From Parapedobacter sp964613725 (GTDB lineage Bacteria > Bacteroidota > Bacteroidia > Sphingobacteriales > Sphingobacteriaceae): a DNA stretch of 63,243 nt. The position numbers were made by a program, and so were the translations under genes. Shown in pieces: positions 37,374 through 46,817 of the stretch (position 1 is the stretch's first letter; every line of letters starts with the position of its first letter). The DNA lies in assembly GCA_964613725.1 (NCBI GenBank), contig CAZTJY010000003.1:1-63243 (forward strand). The letters run 5' to 3'. The notes under the pieces were generated by a model that worked only from the letters and a program-made list of their open reading frames with translations, did not search any database and was not told the DNA's origin.

Positions 37374-40300
37374 ATGGTAGCATTACGTTTTTTCTGTTTG
37401 GTTGTGCTCCTTTTGGTCGGAGAATGCCTCAGGGCCCAGCAGATCCTGTTTCGGAATTATTCGGTCGAGCAAGGCCTGTGTTCCAATACGGTCTGGTGCA
37501 TCAACCAAGACCAGCAGGGATACCTATGGTTCGGCACCAAAAATGGGCTCAGCCGCTTCGACGGGTACAACTTCAAGACGTACCAATTCAACGAACGTGT
37601 TCCGGGTTCGCTTGGCGACAATTTCATCCACGACATCTGTGCGGTCGATTCAATCACGTTTTGGATCGCCACGGAAAAGGGCGTATATGAGTTCGATCTC
37701 GAAACCGAGGTATTTACCCGCTTCGAGCCGTTGGGCGATAGTTTTATTTATTCGCTGCACCGAGATAGAAAAGGAGTGATGTGGATCGGTACGCGGAACG
37801 AAGGGCTGTTCCGGTACGACCCCCGCCTCGACCAACTCAAACACTACCAATCGCAGGCTACCTACAAAAGCGCGTCGCTCTCTTCCAACCAGATCCGCAG
37901 CATCACCGAAGATGCCGCTGGGCACATCTGGCTGGCCGCATACGGCGGTGGGGTAGACCGGCTAGACCCCATATCCGGCCGGGTGAGCCATTATCAAACC
38001 ACCAACAGCGAATTGCTTACGGCTAATGTACTTACCGTCTATGCCGACCTCGCCGATAACATCTGGATCGGGACGGTCCAAGGCGGGCTTAGCGTGTGGC
38101 AACGCAAGTCCGGCACCATCCGGAATTACACCAAATCAGGGCCCGGATCCATTCAGGATAACATCGTCCGCGCCATATACCAGCCCACGCCCGAAAAGCT
38201 GTACGTCGGTACCGAACGGGGATTGGGAGTGCTCGACCTCCATACCGACCAGTTTACCACCTACGAAAAGCAGCTCGGCGACAACTACGGCATCAGCGAT
38301 AACGCCGTATACGCCATCTATCCGGACCGGGAAGGCAACGTATGGGTAGGTACCTATTTCGGCGGCGTGGACTATTTCCAAAATAAGGGCTATCAGTTTG
38401 AGCTCTATTATCCGAATGCACAACCGCACTCCCTATCGGGAAATGCCGTGAGCTGTTTTTTGGAAGATACCCCCGGTACGTTTTGGATAGGCACCGAAGA
38501 CGGCGGACTGAACCATTACGATTCGGCAACCGGCCGATTCAGGCAGTACCCGTTTTCGCCCGAACAGGAACCTTTAATGTACCACAATATCCACGCGTTG
38601 GAGAAAGACGCCGATGGCAACATCTTCATCGGCACCTTCACCAACGGGCTCAATATTTACCATCCCAAAACCGGTCGCGTCAAACGCTATCAGAATCGGC
38701 GCGGCAACCCCCATTCATTGAGCAGCGACATCGTATACTCCCTCTACCGGGACAAGGAGCAAACCATGTGGGTGGGAACGGTGAAAGGATTGAATATCTA
38801 CGACCCCGAAAGGGATGAATTCCTTCGGATACGGGATAACGGGCTCGATACCTGCTTCATTTACGACATGTACGAAGACAACCGCCAGAACATGTGGTTA
38901 GCCTCTTACGGTAATGGACTTTTCGTTAAGAACAAACGCTCGGACACATGGACGAACTTCATGCCCGACGGCACACCCAACTCCCTGAATTCTGCCAAGG
39001 TGACCTGCCTGTTGGATGATCACAACGGTAACCTTTGGGTCGGCACGGACGGCGGTGGACTAAACCGCTTCGCATTTAAAGACAGCACGTTCACCACGTA
39101 CGGTAGCGCGGAAGGGATCGAGGCCAACATCATCTATGGCATCCTTGCAGACGATATCGGCAATATCTGGCTTTCCACCAATAACGGAATTTACAGTTTC
39201 CATTTGAAAACAGCCAAGGTTCGGCATTATACCGATTGGAGTTTCATTCAAGGCAAACAGTTCAATTATAAAGCATACTATAAATCCAACGACGGCAAGC
39301 TCTACTTCGGGGGGATCAATGGGTTTAACGCCTTTTATCCCGACAGCATTGACGAAAGGTATGGCCAGGCCACCGTTGCTCTTACCAATTTCCAGCTGTT
39401 TAACCAAGATGTGGATATCCACGATCCGAATGGGCCGCTATCGAAGTCCATCAATTTCACCGATAAGATTACCCTCCGGTCCAACCAGTCGGTCATCAGT
39501 TTCGAGTACGCCGCGCTAACCTATTTGGCTCCGCAAAAGGCCAATTACGCCTACAAAATGGAAGGTTTCGACGAGGGCTGGAACTACGTCAAGAACCAGC
39601 GGAAGGCAACGTACACCAACCTTCCCCCTGGCAGCTATACCTTTAAGGTAAAGGCTACCGACGACGAAAGTTCGTGGGACACCGCGGAGACGTGCATCCA
39701 AGTGACGGTGAAACCACCGTTTTACCGGACCAACCTCGCTTATTTCGCCTATTTCCTGGTGGCCATCGGTAGCGCTGCGGGCATCCGGACCTACTACAGC
39801 CGCCAAACCCAAAAGCGCAACGAAATCAAACTGGAGCGGCTCAAGAACAAACGAGAGCAAGAGTTCTATAACCAGAAGATCGAGTTCTTTACCGCCATGG
39901 CCCACGAAATCCGCACGCCGTTATCGTTGATCATTGCGCCGCTCGAAAAATTATTGGATGGCAACAATTGGTCGCCCCCTGAGCAGGAACAGCTGCGCAC
40001 CATGGAAGAGAACTCCGGCCGGTTGTTAAACCTGGTCAATCAATTGCTCGATTTCCGGCGTATCGAGAGCGACATCTACGACATCCGCCCCGAACCCATC
40101 GAACTCGTGTCGTTCGTCCATTCGATCTATTCCCGGTTCTCCTCCATACCCTACCAAAAAGGGCTCAAATTTACGCTCAGTACCAAGGTTAGCACCCTTC
40201 GGGTAGAGGCCGATGCCGAAGCCATCACCAAGATCCTGAACAACCTGCTGATCAATGCCTTTAAATTTACCCGCTCGAAAGTGCAGATAAGCATCAACGA

Positions 40301-41459
40301 GCCCCATACCTCAGCATCCGGGCAGGCTTACTTTTCGGTCAGCATCGAGGACGACGGTATCGGCATCCCCCCGGCAGAGATTGACAATATCTTTAAGAAA
40401 TTTTTCAAGGTATCCGAAGGCAAACACCAATACAGTAACTTGGGCGGCGTCGGTATCGGATTGGCCCTGGCGAAGTCGTTGACCGAAAAGCACGGCGGCT
40501 ACGTGGAAGTAAATAGCGTTAAAGGCGAACGGACCACCTTTACCGTGTACCTGCCGTTTCAAGACCAAACCAGCGCCGCTGCCGCCCCGATAGCCGATGG
40601 CCGGGCAGCGGCCGAGCCCTGCCAAGAAGACGCCGAAGGTAAACCTGTCATCCTCATCGTGGAAGACGACGACGCGCTGATCCATTTCCTTTCGGGATCG
40701 TTCCGGGCCGAAGGCTATTGCCTTATCGAGGCAAAAAACGGCCGTGAAGGTTTGGCGAAGCTCGATGAGAACAGTGTAGACCTGATCATCTCCGATGTGA
40801 TGATGCCCGAACTCGACGGCCTCGAATTCTGCCGTCAGGTCAAAAGCAATATCAATTACAGCCACATCCCGCTCATCCTGCTCACCGCAAAAGGCAATTC
40901 GGAAGCCGAGATTGCCGGTATTGAGCATGGCGCAGATTCGTACATCATCAAGCCCTTCAAGTGGAAGCACGTACTCGCCGTAACGAAAAACCTGCTCGAA
41001 TCGCGTGAGCGCCTGCGCGAGAAATTTGCCCATCCGTTTGAAGCGGTCGCCACGCTGGGTGCCAACCCCGGCGAGCAACAATTTATCGGAAAAGTCGCTG
41101 AAATCATCGAGAGCCGCATCAGCGATCCGCAGCTCTCTGTCGAAGAACTCGGTCGCGAGCTGGGCATGAGCCGTTCGAGTTTACATAAAAAGCTGAAGTC
41201 CCTTTCGGGGCGTGTCCCCAATGAGTTTATTCGGCTGGTGCGGCTGAAGCATGCTGTCAAATTGCTGTTGGCCGACAACCACAGCGTTTCCGAAATCGGG
41301 TACCTGGTCGGTTTCAATTCGCCCTCCTATTTCTCGAAATGTTTTGCCCAGCAATTTAACCTCACTCCCAGTGAGTTTATCGAAAAATACGCCAATAAGC
41401 GGCGGGCCGATGGCGCTGATCCCGTTGATATCGATCTTGACAATCCTGTAAATCCGTAA
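37374..41459 (+). CDS. Hybrid two-component system regulator (HTCS) of the PUL
   Basis: The 1361-residue protein contains a whole signalling pathway. After a signal peptide (residues 1-22) there are about 14 two-component regulator propeller repeats (25-700; for example GYLWFGTKNGLSRFDGYN), a Y_Y_Y domain (about 700-775) and one membrane helix (786-806). The cytoplasmic part has a histidine kinase with H844 in AMAHEIRTPLS, N-box NNLLINAFKFT and an ATP lid GGVGIGLALAKS. A receiver domain with D1141 (ISDVMMPELDG) and an AraC-type DNA-binding domain (about 1255-1345) follow. In this family the periplasmic part binds an oligosaccharide and turns on the PUL. It lies 56 bp after one sulfatase and 7 bp before the next. 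Confidence 0.95.
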   Translation: MVALRFFCLVVLLLVGECLRAQQILFRNYSVEQGLCSNTVWCINQDQQGYLWFGTKNGLSRFDGYNFKTYQFNERVPGSLGDNFIHDICAVDSITFWIATEKGVYEFDLETEVFTRFEPLGDSFIYSLHRDRKGVMWIGTRNEGLFRYDPRLDQLKHYQSQATYKSASLSSNQIRSITEDAAGHIWLAAYGGGVDRLDPISGRVSHYQTTNSELLTANVLTVYADLADNIWIGTVQGGLSVWQRKSGTIRNYTKSGPGSIQDNIVRAIYQPTPEKLYVGTERGLGVLDLHTDQFTTYEKQLGDNYGISDNAVYAIYPDREGNVWVGTYFGGVDYFQNKGYQFELYYPNAQPHSLSGNAVSCFLEDTPGTFWIGTEDGGLNHYDSATGRFRQYPFSPEQEPLMYHNIHALEKDADGNIFIGTFTNGLNIYHPKTGRVKRYQNRRGNPHSLSSDIVYSLYRDKEQTMWVGTVKGLNIYDPERDEFLRIRDNGLDTCFIYDMYEDNRQNMWLASYGNGLFVKNKRSDTWTNFMPDGTPNSLNSAKVTCLLDDHNGNLWVGTDGGGLNRFAFKDSTFTTYGSAEGIEANIIYGILADDIGNIWLSTNNGIYSFHLKTAKVRHYTDWSFIQGKQFNYKAYYKSNDGKLYFGGINGFNAFYPDSIDERYGQATVALTNFQLFNQDVDIHDPNGPLSKSINFTDKITLRSNQSVISFEYAALTYLAPQKANYAYKMEGFDEGWNYVKNQRKATYTNLPPGSYTFKVKATDDESSWDTAETCIQVTVKPPFYRTNLAYFAYFLVAIGSAAGIRTYYSRQTQKRNEIKLERLKNKREQEFYNQKIEFFTAMAHEIRTPLSLIIAPLEKLLDGNNWSPPEQEQLRTMEENSGRLLNLVNQLLDFRRIESDIYDIRPEPIELVSFVHSIYSRFSSIPYQKGLKFTLSTKVSTLRVEADAEAITKILNNLLINAFKFTRSKVQISINEPHTSASGQAYFSVSIEDDGIGIPPAEIDNIFKKFFKVSEGKHQYSNLGGVGIGLALAKSLTEKHGGYVEVNSVKGERTTFTVYLPFQDQTSAAAAPIADGRAAAEPCQEDAEGKPVILIVEDDDALIHFLSGSFRAEGYCLIEAKNGREGLAKLDENSVDLIISDVMMPELDGLEFCRQVKSNINYSHIPLILLTAKGNSEAEIAGIEHGADSYIIKPFKWKHVLAVTKNLLESRERLREKFAHPFEAVATLGANPGEQQFIGKVAEIIESRISDPQLSVEELGRELGMSRSSLHKKLKSLSGRVPNEFIRLVRLKHAVKLLLADNHSVSEIGYLVGFNSPSYFSKCFAQQFNLTPSEFIEKYANKRRADGADPVDIDLDNPVNP

Positions 41460-41466
41460 CACTAAA

Positions 41467-42894
41467 ATGGCCATGAACATCCCATTCAAAAAACTTATTT
41501 TCCTATTTTTCCTCGCCCCGCTACTCGCCGTGGCGCAATCCAAAAGGCCCAATATCGTCATCATTTTAGCCGACGACCTCGGTTGGGGCGACGTGGGTTT
41601 CCACGGCAGCGATATCCATACCCCCCACCTCGATCAGCTGGCCCGTGAAGGGGTTGTACTGAACTATTATTATACGGCTCCAGTGTGCTCGCCTACGCGA
41701 GCGGGACTGATGACGGGCCGGTACCCCAACCGTTTTGGGCTCCGCGAAACCGTCGTTCCGCCGTGGAGCGCTTTCGGTGTCGATACGGCCGAAACGTTTC
41801 TAAGTGACTACCTGGCGCGTGCCGGTTACGAAAACCGGGCCGTTCTCGGGAAATGGCATTTGGGGCACGCCACGCGTGCGTATTTGCCGTTGCAACGGGG
41901 ATTTACCCATTTCTATGGCCATTATAACGGGGCGATTGATTACTTTACCCACCAGCGCGAGGGCGAGCTCGACTGGCACCGCCAAGAAGAGACCTGCTAC
42001 GACGAAGGCTATGCCACGGACCTGATTTCGGAGGAAGCAGTCCGCTGTATTACCGACTATGCTTCTGCAGGCAGCCCCTTCCTGCTGTATGTGGCCTACA
42101 ATGCGCCACATAGTCCCCTCCAAGCCAAAGAAGAAGATCTGCTACGCTATGGCTTTGATGCGACAAAGCCTCTGTTTGGCCGCAACCGCGACCAAGATTA
42201 CGGCCGCATCGGGCGCGGAAATACCCGCGAGCAGACCTACAAAGCCATGGTAACCAGCATGGACAGCGGCATCGGCCGGATCCTGGCCACGCTCAAAGCA
42301 TTGGGCATCGAAGACAATACCCTCGTGCTGTTCCATAGCGACAATGGTGCGGCGCCGGGTGAAGGCGGTTCGAGCGGCGAACTCCGAGGCACCAAGTTCC
42401 AGGAATGGGACGGCGGTGTCAGGAGCCCGGCGATCATCAAATGGCCCAACGGGTTCCAGGGTGGCCGTTCGATCGATCAGGTAACGGGTTACATCGACGC
42501 CGTGCCCACCATCCTCGACATCATCGGGCAAAGCCGCCCTACCGATAAACCCTTGGATGGCATCAGCATCCTGCCGGTGCTGCAGCAGAATCGCCAGTCG
42601 ATCGACCGTGATTTTTACCTTGGGTATGGCGCCCTGATCAGTGGAAACCGTTGGAAAATCGTCAAGGCCGATAGCGGCAACCCGCGTATGGACGAACCTG
42701 AAGACGTGCTTTATGATATCCTTGCCGACCCGACCGAGTCGAACGATGTTAAAACACAGCATAAGCGCCAGTACAGACGGTTAAGCAAGCAAGTCGCTCG
42801 CTACGATGCGATGACCTCCCCCGAGGCGGTGCCCCCATACGGGGAAGGCCGGCAGGGGTTTGTCGCCCCGAAAGACTGGAAAATAACCGATTGA
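41467..42894 (+). CDS. Sulfatase, family S1
   Basis: The 475-residue protein has a signal peptide ending AVAQ. The sulfatase core shows PNIVIILADDLGWGDVG, formylglycine C74 in VCSPTRAGLMTG, RAVLGKWHLGHATR and FHSDNGAAPGEGG. The C-x-P-x-R motif is complete. It starts 7 bp after the regulator gene, and a sulfatase gene follows 17 bp after its stop. Confidence 0.93.
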   Translation: MAMNIPFKKLIFLFFLAPLLAVAQSKRPNIVIILADDLGWGDVGFHGSDIHTPHLDQLAREGVVLNYYYTAPVCSPTRAGLMTGRYPNRFGLRETVVPPWSAFGVDTAETFLSDYLARAGYENRAVLGKWHLGHATRAYLPLQRGFTHFYGHYNGAIDYFTHQREGELDWHRQEETCYDEGYATDLISEEAVRCITDYASAGSPFLLYVAYNAPHSPLQAKEEDLLRYGFDATKPLFGRNRDQDYGRIGRGNTREQTYKAMVTSMDSGIGRILATLKALGIEDNTLVLFHSDNGAAPGEGGSSGELRGTKFQEWDGGVRSPAIIKWPNGFQGGRSIDQVTGYIDAVPTILDIIGQSRPTDKPLDGISILPVLQQNRQSIDRDFYLGYGALISGNRWKIVKADSGNPRMDEPEDVLYDILADPTESNDVKTQHKRQYRRLSKQVARYDAMTSPEAVPPYGEGRQGFVAPKDWKITD

Positions 42895-42911
42895 TTGAAT
42901 ATAAACCCGTA

Positions 42912-44390
42912 ATGATGCAGAAATTCGCTAAGCACATCATGGCCTTCGGTGCGACCGCCGCCGTAGCGCTCCTCGCGGCTGGTTGCGGCGCCACAACGAA
43001 CCGCCAACAGGGCACGTCGGCAGCAAGCCAAACCGACGGACCGTACAACGTTGTCTATATCCTGGCAGACGACCTCGGCTATGCCGAACTAGGTAGCTAC
43101 GGCAACACCTTCAACGAAACGCCGCACCTCGACCAATTGGCTACCGAAGGGGTCCGGCTAACGAACGCCTACGCCGCGGCACCCGTTTGCTCACCCTACC
43201 GGGCCGCTTTGATGACGGGGCAATACCCGGCGCGCCTCCACATCACGGACTACCTGCGGCCAAACGCAAGCCAGCACCTCGATACCGCGCATACCACCCT
43301 TGCCGAAATGTTCAAGGCCAACGGCTACCGTACCGGTATCGTCGGGAAGTGGCACCTGTCTGGCTACGTCAAGGAAGGCGCCACCGAGGAAACCCTACCC
43401 GACAGGCACGGGTTTGACGAGGTCATGGTGAGCGAAAACCGTGGCATCGCCGAAGGGTGGTATTTCCATCCCTACGGCTTCAATCACGAAATCGAGAAGA
43501 AGCGTCCCGGAAGGGAATACATCACCGACCGGCAGCACGACGAAGCCATCGGCTTCATCGAACGTAATAAAGACCAGCCGTTTTTCCTGTACCTCAGCCA
43601 TTATGCGGTGCATACCACCGTACACGGCAAGCCCGAGCTCGTAGACCATTTCCGCAGGAAACCCGGGGCAGGAACCAGTGAACCCACGAAAGGCAATCCC
43701 GTCAACGACCCTTTCGAGCGTTGGCCGGCCGACTCGCGCGCCACGCACAACAACCCCCACCTGGCCGCGCAACTGAGCGTCGTCGACCAAGGGGTGGGCA
43801 TGATCAGGGAAAAGCTGCGGGAGCTCGGTTTGGAGCAAAAGACCATCATCATCTTTACCAGCGACAACGGTGGCGAAACCAGGGTTACCACCAACGCGCC
43901 GCTGCGGGCGGGCAAGAGCACGCTGTACGAAGGCGGTGTGCGCGAACCGCTCATCATCTGGAACCCTTCCCTATTCAAGCCAGCCGTAGTGCACACGCCC
44001 ATGGCTACCTACGACTTTTACCCTACCCTCATGGAACTGATCGGCGCCAAACCCAACGAGCAGCACCTCGATGGGGTTTCCATCGTAGATGCCCTGCAGA
44101 ACCCCGGGAAAACGCAGCCCGAACGGGCCTTCTACTGGCATTATCCGCTCGATAAGCCCCATTTCCTAGGCGGCCGCTCGGCTGGTAGCATCCGGAAAGG
44201 AGATTGGAAGCTGATCGCGTTTTTCGACGATCGCACCACTGAGCTCTACAACCTTAGGGAAGACGTCGGCGAGCAACATGACCTCGCCGCCCAGCATCCC
44301 GCGAAAGTAGCCGAACTGCTCAACGAGCTGCAACAGTGGCAGCACAACGTCGACGCCCGTGTTCCCGTGGCCGTTCCATCGGGGCAATGA
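42912..44390 (+). CDS. Sulfatase, family S1, lipoprotein
   Basis: From ATG 42912 the product has 492 residues (a TTG at 42891 would overlap the previous gene). The N-terminus ends in a clear lipobox, LLAAGCGA, so the enzyme is a lipoprotein and may face the cell surface. The catalytic domain has VVYILADDLGYAELG, formylglycine C93 in VCSPYRAALMTG (Tyr in the variable position), TGIVGKWHLSGY and FTSDNGGETR. The G-N-T-F-N-E-T-P-H-L-D stretch is shared with the 35.8-kb sulfatase. Confidence 0.93.
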   Translation: MMQKFAKHIMAFGATAAVALLAAGCGATTNRQQGTSAASQTDGPYNVVYILADDLGYAELGSYGNTFNETPHLDQLATEGVRLTNAYAAAPVCSPYRAALMTGQYPARLHITDYLRPNASQHLDTAHTTLAEMFKANGYRTGIVGKWHLSGYVKEGATEETLPDRHGFDEVMVSENRGIAEGWYFHPYGFNHEIEKKRPGREYITDRQHDEAIGFIERNKDQPFFLYLSHYAVHTTVHGKPELVDHFRRKPGAGTSEPTKGNPVNDPFERWPADSRATHNNPHLAAQLSVVDQGVGMIREKLRELGLEQKTIIIFTSDNGGETRVTTNAPLRAGKSTLYEGGVREPLIIWNPSLFKPAVVHTPMATYDFYPTLMELIGAKPNEQHLDGVSIVDALQNPGKTQPERAFYWHYPLDKPHFLGGRSAGSIRKGDWKLIAFFDDRTTELYNLREDVGEQHDLAAQHPAKVAELLNELQQWQHNVDARVPVAVPSGQ

Positions 44391-44434
44391 CCGTAAAGAA
44401 CGTGCCAGCGACATATCTGCTATACATGGCGACA

Positions 44435-44467
44435 ATACTGCTAACGCCAATACGGCGTTAGCAGTAT
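44435..44467 (+). promoter_or_regulatory. Perfect 14-bp hairpin between sulfatase and GH2 genes
   Basis: ATACTGCTAACGCC (44435-44448) and GGCGTTAGCAGTAT (44454-44467) form a perfect 14-bp stem with a 5-nt loop. It begins 44 bp after the sulfatase stop and ends 26 bp before the GH2 start. There is no T-run. It could end most transcripts before the GH2 gene, or mark an RNA processing point in a longer mRNA. Confidence 0.65.
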
Positions 44468-44493
44468 CCTTGCAAGCACTAAAATCCAACATA

Positions 44494-46722
44494 ATGAAGC
44501 GACTATGCATAGCCGTATTCACGGCCCTCATCCACGTTGTGGGTTATGCCCAAAACGACAGCATGAACCCAGCGGGCATGATTACCCCGTGGGGTGAGAA
44601 GGTAACGCCCCAAAACGCGTGGCGGGAATATCCGCGCCCGCAACTGGTCCGCACGGACTGGCTGAGTCTGAATGGACACTGGGATTATGCTATCCAACCG
44701 AAATCGGCTGGCAAGCCCACCGCATATGACGGAAAGATTGTTGTGCCGTACGCCGTCGAATCGGCACTGTCGGGTGTCGCGAAAAGCGTCCTCCCCGATC
44801 AGAAACTATGGTACCATACCCGGTTTACCGTTCCCGCCGACTGGTCCGGCAAGCAGTTGCTGCTCCATTTCGATGCCGTCGACTGGGAAGCGACCGTATG
44901 GCTCAACGGCAAGCAAATCGGCGAACACCGCGGTGGGAGCGACCCCTTCGCCTTCGAAATCAGCCGCTACCTGAAAAAAGGCGAGCAGGAACTGGTCGTG
45001 TCGGTATGGGACCCTACCGACGACGGCACGCAGGCGCGCGGGAAGCAAGTGCTCGACCCGCGGGGTATATGGTACACGCCCGTTACCGGCATCTGGCAAT
45101 CGGTGTGGCTGGAACCCGTAGGGGAAACCCGTATCCAATCGGTGCTCCCCGTGGCTGATATCCAATCCAGCACCATCACACTCACCCACATGCTGGCAGG
45201 TGCAAAAGGTAACGAGCAAGTCGATATCACCGTATTGAAAGGCCAGCAGGTCATTGCCGAAACCACCCAAGCCGCAAGCCAACCCGTGGAAATCGCCATC
45301 CCCGATGCCGAATTATGGACCCCTTACAATCCCGTGCTGTACCAATTGGAAATCACATTGCGCAATGGCAAGAAAGCGGTCGACCAAATAAGCTCCTATT
45401 TCGCCATGCGCGAAATCCGTATGGGAAAAGACAATCACGGGTACCAACGGCTGCTGCTGAACGGCGAGCCCCTGTTCCAGTACGGCACGTTAGACCAGGG
45501 CTGGTGGCCCGATGGGCTGCTCACCCCGCCATCGGAAGAAGCGATGCGTTACGACATGGAAGTGCTCAAAGACATGGGCTTCAACATGCTGCGCAAGCAC
45601 ATCAAGGTCGAGCCCTCCAGGTACTATTATTACGCCGACTCCATCGGGCTGCTGCTATGGCAAGATATGCCCTCCGGTTTCCGTACGGCGGAGAAAGCCA
45701 CCCAGCACGTCGCAGCGGATGCAGCCCACGATTGGGCGCGGCCCCGTGCGTCGGCCGACCAGTTCGAGCAAGAGTGGAAAGCCGTGATCGACCACCTGCG
45801 CTTCTTTCCATCCATTGTCGTATGGGTGCCTTTCAACGAAGGGTGGGGGCAGTATGACACCAAGCGCGTGGTCGAGTGGACCATGCAGTACGATCCGACC
45901 CGCATTATCGATGGCGTGAGTGGGTGGACCGACCGTGGCGTTGGCCACATGAACGATGCCCACCAGTACCCCGGTCCGGCGATGGAGCCGGCCGAGCAGA
46001 ACCCCGGCCGTATCATCGTGCTGGGCGAATTCGGGGGGTTAGGCCTGCCGCTGGAAAACCACCTTTGGAATCCCAGCATGCGGAACTGGGGTTACCGTAC
46101 TTACATGACGACCGACGAGCTGATCAAGGAGTATACCCGTTTGATCCACCACATGTACCCGATGATCGGGCGTGGGCTTTCCGCCGCCGTTTATACGCAA
46201 ACCACCGATGTGGAAGGTGAAGTCAATGGCTTGATGACCTATGACCGCCGCAAGATAAAAATCGATCCCGCACTGTTGCGGATGCTTCATAGCCCACTGT
46301 ACCAAGCGCCCCGGTACAACCGGCCCGTCACCGAAGATTCGGAAGTGTCGCCGCAGCAGCTGCTGATCGCCACAGCGGATCCGCTGGTCCCGGCAACCGG
46401 TGCCATCAACAGGGCGCTGTTTACCGCCGAGGCCGGACCGGTAACCTTCCGGCAAGGCGATAACCGCTGGGGGCTCGTTTCCTTTTCAGCCGATCGAGTG
46501 GATAACCTGCAACTCCGCATCCTGGCACACGCCGATGTGAAAATATACCTCAACGGCAAGCTCGTGGTCGATAAGTTTTTGCAGACCAAGCGGCACTACG
46601 ATGAAATCAATATCAGCGAGTTTAAAGGTTATCTGCGTAGCGGCAGCAACGAGCTATTGGTGCAACTCAACGATGTGAAATCGGAATCTCTTTTCGACGT
46701 CGGCGTTTATACATTTGACTAA
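44494..46722 (+). CDS. Glycoside hydrolase family 2 enzyme
   Basis: From ATG 44494 the protein has 742 residues with a signal peptide ending GYAQ. The order is that of GH2: a jelly-roll sugar-binding domain (WLSLNGHWDYAI, DAVDWEATVWLNGKQIGEH), an immunoglobulin-like domain, then a TIM barrel with acid/base E449 (VPFNEGWGQYD) and nucleophile E512 (LGEFGGLGLP). A C-terminal beta domain ends the protein. GH2 includes beta-galactosidases, beta-glucuronidases and beta-mannosidases; the exact activity is not clear here. It is the last enzyme of the PUL, separated from the sulfatases by a strong hairpin. Confidence 0.9.
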   Translation: MKRLCIAVFTALIHVVGYAQNDSMNPAGMITPWGEKVTPQNAWREYPRPQLVRTDWLSLNGHWDYAIQPKSAGKPTAYDGKIVVPYAVESALSGVAKSVLPDQKLWYHTRFTVPADWSGKQLLLHFDAVDWEATVWLNGKQIGEHRGGSDPFAFEISRYLKKGEQELVVSVWDPTDDGTQARGKQVLDPRGIWYTPVTGIWQSVWLEPVGETRIQSVLPVADIQSSTITLTHMLAGAKGNEQVDITVLKGQQVIAETTQAASQPVEIAIPDAELWTPYNPVLYQLEITLRNGKKAVDQISSYFAMREIRMGKDNHGYQRLLLNGEPLFQYGTLDQGWWPDGLLTPPSEEAMRYDMEVLKDMGFNMLRKHIKVEPSRYYYYADSIGLLLWQDMPSGFRTAEKATQHVAADAAHDWARPRASADQFEQEWKAVIDHLRFFPSIVVWVPFNEGWGQYDTKRVVEWTMQYDPTRIIDGVSGWTDRGVGHMNDAHQYPGPAMEPAEQNPGRIIVLGEFGGLGLPLENHLWNPSMRNWGYRTYMTTDELIKEYTRLIHHMYPMIGRGLSAAVYTQTTDVEGEVNGLMTYDRRKIKIDPALLRMLHSPLYQAPRYNRPVTEDSEVSPQQLLIATADPLVPATGAINRALFTAEAGPVTFRQGDNRWGLVSFSADRVDNLQLRILAHADVKIYLNGKLVVDKFLQTKRHYDEINISEFKGYLRSGSNELLVQLNDVKSESLFDVGVYTFD

Positions 46723-46817
46723 ATCCGAGCCGACGAGGGTTTCCAAAATGTTACGCCACGTTTCGGCGAAAAGTAAGTACATTCGCTATTGGTTATTGTT
46801 GCATTAATCACCAGCCC

